Assembly (NCBI GenBank): GCA_945859605.1
Contig: OX243816.1
Location: 23,267,129 to 23,331,128 of the forward strand
Direction of reading: 5' to 3'
Length of the DNA stretch: 64,000 nucleotides
DNA from: Lumbricus rubellus
Taxonomy: Eukaryota > Annelida > Clitellata > Crassiclitellata > Lumbricidae
The position numbers and the translations under genes were made by a program. The notes under the pieces were generated by a model. That model saw only the letters and a program-made list of their open reading frames with translations, made no database searches and was not told the DNA's origin. Below, piece by piece: positions 27,801-39,800 of this stretch. The stretch's first letter is position 1; each line of letters begins with the position of its first letter.

Positions 27801-30800
27801 ACATATACGAGTGACGTCGATGTGATCCTCCGCTAGAGACGGACGCTGCAGATGAAACACGATGCGCGGTTCCAGCCACAGCTGCTGCTGCTGCTGGCGC
27901 TACCTCGCCTGCTGCAACGTTAGATGAGACATTGGACGAATCTGAAAAAGAAAAATGACAGCTATTTAATTTGTCAAGTACATTTCAACTGATTCCAAAA
28001 TCATAAAACCTTTTCCCCTCCTTGCCCCTCTTCTCTGGAACTGCAAGTCACAGGTTGGAAGAAAAAACTGCTGGATGCAAAATGTAACTAAAAAATTGAC
28101 CTGCTTACATGGACAATAGATTCTTCAGTGTCTGATATTGCTCTGAGTTTAAAAAGCTGAAACTCTGGACGGAGGGGGTCAGAACAAGAGCCAAAGTATC
28201 TGGCATGCAAAGAGTTAAATACTGTTAGTGAAATGGTAATATTTAAACTATACATAATGCATGTAAAAATCAAAAAACTTTCGAGGCTGTTGTAAACAAA
28301 GTCAATTTTAAAGACTGAGGATGGTCGTTGACAAACGTTGAAATTCAGGGGTTGATGACCGTGCAGTCATTGCTGCCATCAACAGAACGACGTGCTGGAA
28401 AGAATACATAGTGTGGTGACTGCATGCACTAGATGACATCAATGAGCACATGATGATGATGATGATGGCATAGGTCTGACAATTGAACTAAATGACCTTA
28501 ACTAAAGTGCAGAGATGATCGAGTGTTGGTCTGTGCTGATAACATCGTGACATCCTGTGGCAGGACAATGCAAAAGAATAACAAAGCTCTTGGAGATTCA
28601 CACAAACAATGCCGCAACACTATTTCACAGTCAAATATGAGCATGTATAATTGTATATAAATTACAAGTCAGCATGAGTGATCTGTGGCACCAGGCTAAA
28701 AATCAGCGTCACCAAGTGTAAAAAATGTTTTAAACAACACTACTTACCGTTCCATGCATGGCATATGATTGATTATACCTTGAACAATATCATACAGTTC
28801 ACAATCTTGTATAAACTGACATCCATAGTTCATATATTATTAATTATCAAACATTCACTAAATGCATTTTTTACATAATCAAAGTATTCACAACTGACAA
28901 GAAAAAGGACTTTTATCCAAAATGTTCAGCCTAGGCAGCCTAAAATGCAAAATGTATTCAATGTTAAAATTATTCAGTTTACCTGGAGTCATGGTCTTTC
29001 CCGGTTGGTCAGCTGCTGCCTGCGACTCAACGATTCCATTTTCTTCCACGCGATTAGACGCATCATCTTCCACATGTCCTCCCATCTTTTCCTTCAGAGC
29101 CAACTGCGTCTCGTGCTCCAGACGTCGAATGTCTTCCATCGTTAGACCGTAGTATTCGTCCTGCCAACACCACGCTTGTCGGTGCGCACGAACCATCGTC
29201 TTGCGCAATCCTTCACAACCACCACACACATCTCACGTAATTAATGCATTTGAACTCAACTGCATTTGAATTTCACTAATGATACTCTGAGAATCTTCAG
29301 CAAGTTCAAATGACAACATTACCAATACACATTTCAAATGACAACATTACCAATACACATTCAAATGACAACATTACCAATACACATTTCAAATGACAAC
29401 ATTACCAATACACATTTCAAATGACAACATTACCAATACACATTCAAATGACAACATTACCAATACACATTTCAAATGACAACATTACCAATACACATTC
29501 AAATGACAACATTACCAATACACATGACACATATTTTACTTAAGAAGAAAATACGGATTAACAGAGTAAGATCAAGCAATCACTCACTCCCTTAGATGTC
29601 TGTACACTACAGTGTACAACCAAAATGTGATATAGAGAATACACTTACTTACTTATTCACACTTACTTGTTCATACTTACTTATTCATATGAGTTGTCTG
29701 GAATAGCCATCCCTTTGAGCTATGCCTACATCCTGAGACTCTACCAGGATCCTTCCTTACTAAACTTAAAACTGTTATTTTTTGGTGCACTGGAGACAGG
29801 AGCACCTATGAGTAGTTTTCTCTTGAGGGGTACCATATAAATTGGACCAAATGAATGAGTGAATGAATACCAAGTATAATCTAACAACAGGCCGATCATA
29901 GTTGTCGATCATTTAGATGTCTATACACTGTGCACACTGCACAACCAAAGTGTGATAAGCGATAATTGGTTTATAGAGAAGACACAACTACAAACCTACA
30001 TGACTTTCCTACTCACTTATTCATGCCAAGTATCATCTAACAGCAGGCCAGTTCTCAAATATATGCTTCTAAGCCAGATTACTATTGCACCATTTATGTC
30101 AAAGTCTGCATTGAAGCGTAACTGAGCCTGCCAGACAGAGCATGACTGACTACTGAGTCATCGAGTGTTGCACGTTCGTTCGATGACAACAATTTATGGC
30201 AGTTAACTTTGCCATTGTTCTGTCTCTGCCTAGGCACCCTCCTCCTCCCCCCCACTATGCATCACTCCACCCAACCCTCAGTTCACAGTACTATCATGTT
30301 GCTTGCATGCTTTAACCTGAAGCATGCATACGTTTAATGATTCAGTGTTTAGTTTTAACAGTAATAATTCATGCATGAATGAGCTGGATCATTAATAACT
30401 TTGATTTCCTGCCTGTCTTGTAATAGTTCCACACACCATCAGATTTATGATAGCGTCACAGGTCTGAATGGTTACACAGAGGATTGGATATTGCTAAGCC
30501 ATAACTAGGGAAGCACAACATGTTCAGAATATAAGCCGACACAGCAAACAAATGCCGAAATATGTATCTACTGTTGAAGGGAATCAAGAGTAATAACAAC
30601 AACATCAACAACAACAACAACAATAACAACATGTCTTGTTCTGCTACAATTAACTTGCTATTGTAAGAGACACTGACCGACGTCATGAATGAAGCGTTCT
30701 ATCTTGCTCTGCATTCCCCAGTAGCGAAACTCCACCTTGCACAGCTTGTAGGCGCACATGATGCTCTTCGTAGGTGACGATGAGAAGGAGCATGAGCTGG

Positions 30801-33800
30801 GGGGCGCACTCGATGACGACGACGACGCTGCCTGAACATACTCCTCTCGCCAGTTCTCGGACAAAGGACCTCGACCGGTCTTCTGTGAAACGAAGAGACG
30901 TGGGTCTTCCTCTCGACAATAGTCACTTGCCGTCATCGGATCTTTCACAATGTCCAGCACGTCTGATCACAGAAACAGACAAAGCAACATACACAACACT
31001 ACCATTGATAATTAATTAATTAAACATTAATTCATAATTAAATTCAGCTCTGTAGCATCCACATACACTTGTTTGGATAAGAATATCTGGTTAAGGGTCA
31101 ATCTTGAACATCATCATCATCACAGCTTTGCATGGACATGATATCCAATAGCCAAAAGGTGGTAAGCAAATTGCACGTAACGAAGGAGCTGATAGACGAC
31201 AGCAGTCAATTTAAAATCAATGCATACACATATTCTTGAGAAAGTGAGTTAGTGAATCTGCCACAAAAAGATCAGCAGATGACATTCTGCTACTATGACA
31301 AACGAAACGTACAGCCCAAGTGCTGCTGCACCTACTGTAATCTTCTGATAATATTTAAAGAAGAAGTCTAATAAAGAACGGGATTTGAGCGTCTTGTGGC
31401 TCTTTGCTTGGTGCCCACTTCCCTTGCTGCCATGTTTTATGCCACCAATATGACTACTCACTTTAGCTAGCAGTCGGCAGCCTGCAGAGTAGATAATCTT
31501 GAAGGGGCGTTAAATACGAAATCGTCAAAATGAATGAACGAATAAAATGAATTAAATGAATAATCCAATCTTGCCTAAACATTTAAAAGAAGCACTAGCA
31601 ACCAGCAGAAGTTGTCATATCATTCGTGAGAACAGGTTGCATGCATGTTCTCCGCGGCTCTGAAGAGAGAGAGGAAGATGCTTTTACAGACTGTAGAAAC
31701 TTGTCTAATAAATTTAGTCACGGTAGATCAAACAACCGAAATGTTGGCAACGTAATCAAAGAATCTACTCAAGAAAATGAATTCATTCATACAGATATGA
31801 TAAGCAAAAGTGTTGTTTACGTATAACGATAGACGACACTCTGAACAGATGCACCACCCACAGTGTGTTCATGCATTTCTGATAGAGACTCACCCACAGT
31901 GCGTTCATGCATTTCTGATGGAGACTCACCCACAGTGCGTTCATGCATTTCTTATAGAGACTCACCCACAGTGCGTTCATGCATTTCTGATAGAGACTCA
32001 CCCACAGTGCATTCATGCATTTCTTATAGAGACTCACCCACAGTGCGTTCATGCATTTCTTATAGAGACTCACCCACAGTGCGTTCATGCATTTCTGATA
32101 GAGACTCACCCACAGTGCATTCATGCATTTCTTATAGAGACTCACCCACAGTGCGTTCATGCATTTCTTATAGAGACTCACCCACAGTGCGTTCATGCAT
32201 TTCTGATAGAGACTCACCCACAGTGCGTTCATGCATTTCTGATGGAGACTCACCCACAGTGCGTTCATGCATTTCTTATAGAGACTCACCCACAGTGCAT
32301 TCATGCATTTCTCATAGAGACTCACCCACAGTGCGTTCATGCATTTCTTATAGAGACTCACCCACAGTGCGTTCATGCATTTCTGATGGAGACTCACCCA
32401 CAGTGCGTTCATGCATTTCTGATGGAGACTCACCCACAGTGCGTTCATGCATTTCTGATAGAGACTCACCCACAGTGCATTCATGCATTTCTTATAGAGA
32501 CTCACCCACAGTGCGTTCATGCATTTCTGATGGAGACTCACCCACAGTGCGTTCATGCATTTCTCATAGAGACTCACCCACAGTGCGTTCATGCATTTCT
32601 GATGGAGACTCACCCACAGTGCGTTCATGCATTTCTGATGGAGACAGGTTAAAGACATTGTCTTGAACTCCTCCATCATTGTGGTAGACCGTCTCAATTT
32701 CAAGGATGAACTTCTCTATGAATGGACATCGGTAAATTGTCTTTGTATACGGATAAGCATTCCATGCTTCCTCTTCCACTATCAAAGCCGACTTTGGAAG
32801 GATTGCTCGAAACCAGCCTACAATAATTCAAAGCAACAACAATAACAACAATAACAACATACATGTAGAGAGCAACAATAACATGGTAATCAATCACATC
32901 TACAGTTCTATATCATAATTTACGGCTGACGACAAGGATTTTAACGATAAAGAAATCTCAGCAATTAAGTTGTGGCTCAATCTGCAGATTTGGCAGAACC
33001 ATGACATTGTGTCGTCACAAGGCTGAAAAAAGGAGAGTGGTGATACTTCCATTACAACTGACTTCGGTGATGCCTAGTCAGAAAAACCGCAACTTAGTTG
33101 AACTTGAACAAGGATTGTGGCCTGGCCCTACCAAGTGCTACCTTCATTCTAAAATAAAATGGACCCAGATAAGATGAAGAATGTGGCAAAGTTAGATAGA
33201 AGAACAAGAAGAAAGCGAAGCCAGTGGCACAAATCATGTTGGAGGTATTGGGGGCAGTCCACCCCTCCCCCCCAATGTTTTGACTGGCAGGGACAGCAAT
33301 CTTCATTGTCCTTCCACAAAGCTTGAACTTCTAATGAGGGACAGCAGAGGGGGGGGCAGTGTTACACAAAGTATTATTAGTCAACTAAGCTTATATTAAA
33401 CCAAGTGCCAATAGCACTAATCAAAGTTCATATTAAACCAATTACTAAACTAAGCATTAAACTCTGATTTGTATTTTTGTAATTGAACACTTATATAGCG
33501 CCACTTCAAGAGAACTCCTCAGAGGCATGCATTTATTATAGTTTATTTACTGTGTTCAACAATCATTTTTTAGCTTAAATAACCGAAATCAGTTGAAATC
33601 ATCAAAGTATCATGTTTTACTTATAAGCTGTTCCTACAAAATGTCACTATCGAAGTCTACTTCAGTCCAACTTTTGCAGACTGTTCCAAATTTTCACTTT
33701 ACACATCAAGATTTTTTACCATGACAAATCAAAAACTTTTTTGTTGTTGCTGACTAAAATGCAAGTAGCAGATTCAGCCTGCTTAGCCTTTGCTTTGAAT

Positions 33801-36800
33801 CTGCTTTTTTATCACCATACAAACTCGGTAATAAATAAAAAATTATTGAATATTTGTTTAGTCTAGAGCTGTCCATTATATTAATTGGCCCTTCTTTCCT
33901 TCTATAACCATGGGCGTCCGCAGGAATTTTTCTAGGGGGGCGCAAACTTTTAAATAATTGTCACATGGTCTAAATTTAATGGGTGACATTTTGAATTTCC
34001 ATATTACCACGAGAGAATCCTATAGCCTACCCATACGTTATGCGCCCAAAGAAAGAAATATAGGTTCAATTTGTAGAACGAATCGATAATCACATTGAAA
34101 ATCGTGTTGTAACAATCACAACCAAATAAACTATGCAAAAAATTCAGGGGGGCGCACTTGCGCCCCCTTGCGCCCCGCTGCGGACGCCCATGTCTATAAC
34201 AAATGCAAACCTAAAAAAACTGCTTCCCCCAGGTATATACAGGATTATGCCTCTCACTAAAGCAAATATCTGGCTCATTTGTTAGGTTCTTTTTGTCTTT
34301 ATAGTGCAACTCAGCCATAGGTTGCAGGGCACGGTGGTGTAGTGGTGGGTTCAGTGCCTTGGAGCCAGAGGTTCCAGGTTCGAATCCACCTCAAGCCGCC
34401 ACGTAAAGCCCTTGAGCAAGTCCTTCACTTGAAATTGCTCATGTTCTTCGACGTGAAACTCTGATGTAGTTTCCATACTGTAGTCGGGAGCACCTCTGGG
34501 TAGAGAGCTTGAAGGAGTGCCTCTGAGTAGGGAGCTTGAAGGAGCGCCTCTGAGTAGGGAGCTTGAAGGAGCGCCTCTGAGTAGGGAGCTTGAAGGAGCG
34601 CTATAGCAAATGCAAGAAATAAATAAATGAACTTAAATAGGCGATTTTTCAGCAGAGTTTCACTTCAGCGATTCTTCACGGTGAACAGCACCTTGTATGT
34701 CGATTACCAGTCAGTGTCAATCTCTTCACCTTCTAAGGCTCTAAGTCGATGCTAAACAACTATGGTATGCACCCAGCAATACATGCAGATATGCAAACTG
34801 TCGTCTATCATGAAAATGCTGAAGACAATGCGCAGATCAGGAGGAACAGTCTAATACAATCAAAGCTGTAAATCTCCGTCTCTTCCATTGCAGTCTTCCT
34901 TGCATTGCTGCACATCGTGACTGGTTGTTCCACTGACCAAAAAGAACTTCTTCCTTCGTCAGCAGATAAGTTCTGCAGCTGTCGTTGGCATAAATCATTC
35001 TGAAATAACCTGACCATAGGCTACAAAGACTGAGACTTTAAAATCTCAGCCACTCTTCCTCTAAAATTACCATTTTGTTCAACTGTCTTTTCATAGTACT
35101 GCTAGGTTGGGAGCAACCATGATGAGTTGCTCTTCCAGTAAATAAATTCACAATTGTTATGACCTTGATTATAGCAAACTGTTAAAACAACAACAACAAC
35201 ACTATCCATCATGAGCAATGAGTCTGTCAATAATTAATTAGACGAAGAATTCAGTAATCATCAAAGAAATGATCAAATATGCTGTACAAGTAGATCCTGG
35301 TATAAGAATTTCCTGAGGAACAGGTGATGGCCATTCTTATCTTATCTTATCTTATCTGACAATTTATAAAGCGCCTCTTGCAGCAAGAGCCTTTCAGAAG
35401 CGCTCCCAGTGCGTTCAACTCCGAGAAAAAAGGCCATTACTTGTTTACCTGGCAGGTGACTTCCAATATGGTATATCTTCTGAGTGTATTGTCCATTGCC
35501 ACCAGAACTATCTGAATACGGCTCATTTCTGAGGATTTCCACACCACTCCCAGCACCACTGCTCTCCTCGCGGCTCTTTTTCTAATAAAACAAAACGTCA
35601 ACTGTACACTTTGAATTCAGAGAAGGCAAGCAGAAAAATCATAGAATTATGTAGGCTAGAAAGTCAAAATCACACACTGTTATTAGCAACAACGTTCAGA
35701 TCCATGTTACACTTGTTGGCTAGAAAGTCAAAATCACACGCTGTTATTAGCAACAACATTCAGATCCATGTTACACTTGTTGTACAATTGCTAAGCATGA
35801 AACTGCGATCCAACAAACAATCCAATAAAATGATCCGTTGTTTGTACATGTTGTCAGGCTGAGCTGACTACAAGTCAAGATTCTGCAGCATAACCTTACA
35901 GCTCAGCAAAGTGGAAACAGTTTGTCTGAATTTGCCTAGAACCAACATCCTGATATGGTTCTTTGTAGACCATGTATGTCAAACTGTCAATTCTCATATA
36001 TTACATGAACCAGCATGTCCGACTTATGGCCACAACGCCCAAATAATTTCAAACCTCTTCACCTCCATAAGAAGGAGACTAATGTAGCAGTGCCAAAAAA
36101 GGATTTCAGCATACAACAACTAGCCACTTCATAGTTCAACAACATGCTAACATCATAGACTTTCATAGTCAATTCACTGCTGAAGCAACTTTTCTTGACC
36201 CTACTTGTAACCTGCCAAATTACAGATGCAGAATTTTACATACAACACTAATGATGTCATACAAAACTAATGATGTCATACAAAACTAATGACATCATAC
36301 AAAACTAATGACATCATACAAAACTAATGACATCATACAAAACTAATGACATCATACAAAACTAATGACATCATACAAAACTAATGACATCATACAAAAC
36401 TAATGACATCATACAAAACTAATGATATCATACAAAACTAATGATGTCATACAAAACTAATGATATCATACAAAACTAATGATGTCATACAAAACTAATG
36501 ATATCATACAAAACTAATGATGTCATACAAAACTAATGATATCATACAAAACTAATGATGTCATACAAAACTAATGATATCATACAAAACTAATGATGTC
36601 ATACAAAACTAATGATATCATACAAAACTAATGATGTCATACAAAACTAATGATATCATACAAAACTAATGATGTCATACAAAACTAATGATATCATACA
36701 AAACTAATGATATCATACAAAACTAATGATATCATACAAAACTAATGCTATCATACAAAACTAATGATATCATACAAAACTAATGATATCATACAAAACT

Positions 36801-39800
36801 AATGATATCATACAAAACTAATGATGTCATACAAAACTAATGATATCATACAAAACTAATGATGTCATACAAAACTAATGATATCATACAAAACTAATGA
36901 TATCATACAAAACTAATGATATCATACAAAACTAATGATATCATACTCGTATTCATCTTCCTATAACAATATACAAAAAATCCACACATCCTGTTCAGTT
37001 TATACTGTCATCATGAGAGCTATGGATAAAGATAAGCTAACCGCGCTAGATCTCCTTGATTTGTCTATACTGCTTTGATAGCCCTTCCTCATCACCTCAA
37101 GCACTGGTTTCGGATTTCCACCTTGAGAATGAAACTTCATCCTCCTCTACATACTACATCACATTGAAACAGCAGCTGTGGTGTGTTATCTTCACAGTGA
37201 TGTAGTGTGCTCAGACATTAATCACAAGCCTAAAGACAAGAGGGGGGGTCAGGAGGGTTACATAGGGTATGCAGTGTATGCACAGTGGCAGAGAATAGTC
37301 TCTAGTATCCATCTGAATGGCAGAGAACTGATACCTATCCTGGTCATAAAACAGACATTATTGAATACACAGAACACTGGATCCCACGTGTGGCCTTTGT
37401 AACAGTAACAACACTTAAGTAGCATAGTTAGACGAGTGCAATATTTGGTAGGTAATGCTGTGAGTAGTAAACACAGATAGGTCGGCTCTTGATCGTTTAA
37501 ATGTAAAACCTTGTAAACTGCCAGACTCTACTCAACAGAAGAAAGCCAGGTGCAGATATATCTAATGACCATCATCATCCAGTCCAACATCTTCATCCTT
37601 CCTCCAGCTTCAATGCTTCTTTTCCATCTATATTGCTTCTTGTGTCCAATCCATTTGGAAGGTGGAGGAGGATTGGATGGATCAGTGCAAGGAATTCTTG
37701 AAGATGTGAGACTTCTGTTTGGAGAGGAAAGCCTGTGAAACTTTGAGAAGTAGAGGAGCTGGAAGCAGAGGATGTCACAGTCTGTGGTGGCACTGGCAGA
37801 GAAGCTGGAGAATTTTGTATTCCAGAGTCGATCGACATGTAGAGTGGAATATGAATCCATTGAAGAAGATGAGAAGAGTTGTGACTGGGGAGCGATAGAG
37901 TGACACAGGAAGAAGATTGGGTAAAGCAGGATGGTTGGATAGTGCAGAGCACTTTCTCGGAGTTGAACGCACTGGGAGCACTTCTGAAAGGTTCTTGCTG
38001 CAAGAAGCGCTTTATAAATGGTCAGATAAGATAAGATAAGTAGAGCTGTCCAACCTTCGGCAGGTCGCATGCAACTTGTGCAGTGATTTCAAGACTCTAA
38101 TGCTCATGAGTAATTTCTTAGCAGGCCAATCTCCGGTGTACCTTAGGGAGGTTTGTGTGCCAGTGCTACCCATTTCAGACCATAGATTCCTTCACTCTAG
38201 CATGCAAAATGACCTGGTTGTACCTATGACTCAAACTTCCATAGTGCTGCACAAAAGCTTCGCTATGGTTAGCCCATCTTTCTGGAATAAGTTACCTAGT
38301 AATGAACTTCTTTGTCACTTTCTCTGCCCTTTTTCACAAGTATTTGAAAATCAATCTTTTTTATTGTGTTTTGGTGTCAGGTTGGGAGTGCCTCTTGAAG
38401 TGGTGCTACATAAATTTATGATTACGATTACTATTGTTTCATTTGTGAATGGAATAGCATGGATGCTAAAGAGTCTGCTTTCAATAAAAAATGCGGTTGT
38501 TACAAAAGCAATTTGATCTATGTCAGATAAGTGAGTCTAAGCCACTTGTTGACATGAGAAAAACTATTTTTGCGTCCTCTTCATATAAAAGTCAGATTGA
38601 CATGAAATTTTGCAAAAGCAGCAAACAGCAAAATATGATCGACTTCGATATTCAAAAACAATATAAAAAAAAATAAAGATGACAAGCTTAAAGAAAGCAT
38701 TTTGGTGATCCACAAAAACGAGACATTTCACGAATGGCAAAGATCTGCTGGCATCATCAGAGGAAGTGGCACAGAAGGCATTCAAGAATGTTTATGAGAA
38801 TTTTCTTCGCAAAGTCTACAGAACACAAAATTAAGCCCAGATGGTTGACTACAACATGCTTCAAGCATCAACACAATGAATTGTGTTAAATGCAGCTGAA
38901 GATAGATTTCCTGCATATATTCTCACTTGGACTTCTTGCCAGCTTTCTTGGTTTCAAAGCCAGTGGCAAACATTGCGCAACGTTTCACCAGAACAGTGAG
39001 ACGATGGAACTTCTGGTAGCCAAGCCATTTTTAAAGCCACCAATAAACATCTTTGTCTCTATCTTTGGGAGTTAATGGATCTTCCTGAGATCTATTTTGT
39101 TGCATCCAATAAACTACATAATTACCTCGTAAGTATATCTTTAAACTTCCCCATGTACACTTGCTCAAGGTCCAACTTACGAGAACTCTAAACACAAACT
39201 TGACCCATCTCGAACTGACCTTAGTCTCATCAGAAGTATGTTTAAGAGAGAAACCATCATCAGGCATTCAGACCCACAACTTGTACACGCAGTTATTTAA
39301 ACCTGCGACTCTGATATTATAGTGAGCAGTCAATTATATCGATGCCATGTGTTGGAATGATGACACAAAATGAACGAAGTGTTCACAGTAAAACTAAGCA
39401 AAGTTAAAAGAACATTTGATCCGTCCCATCATCACCAAATGCCGATCAACCATCAACAACATATATCATATAATATGTTGAGGACGGAGGACGATGGTCG
39501 TTGGGAAATGAGGCAGTGACGAAGGACTCCCAACAAATCCAGACTAATCTGAGGACGAAGGACTCCCAACAAATCCAGACTAATCTGAGGATGAAGGACT
39601 CCCAACAAATCCAGACTAATCTGATGACGAAGGACTCCCAACAAATCCAGACTAATCTGAGGACGAAGGACTCTCAACAAATCCAGACTAATCTGATGAC
39701 GAAGGACTCCCAACAAATCCAGACTAATCTGAGGACGAAGGACTCCCAACAAATCTAGACTAATCTGAGGACGAAGGACTCCCAACAAATCCAGACCAAA

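Noticed and set aside
31855..32645. Arrays with regular spacing considered as CRISPR
   Set aside because: Units are contiguous with no variable spacers, in an intron of an animal gene.
31810..32652. Plus-strand frames of 280 and 267 codons ([23 protein letters not shown])
   Set aside because: Antisense readings of the 36-bp array at exon 3.
34335..34387. tRNA gene from A and B boxes
   Set aside because: No full cloverleaf; followed by a SINE body and tail.
37528..38070. 180-codon minus-strand frame
   Set aside because: Overlaps a dispersed SINE/LINE tail repeat and has no domain or splice support.
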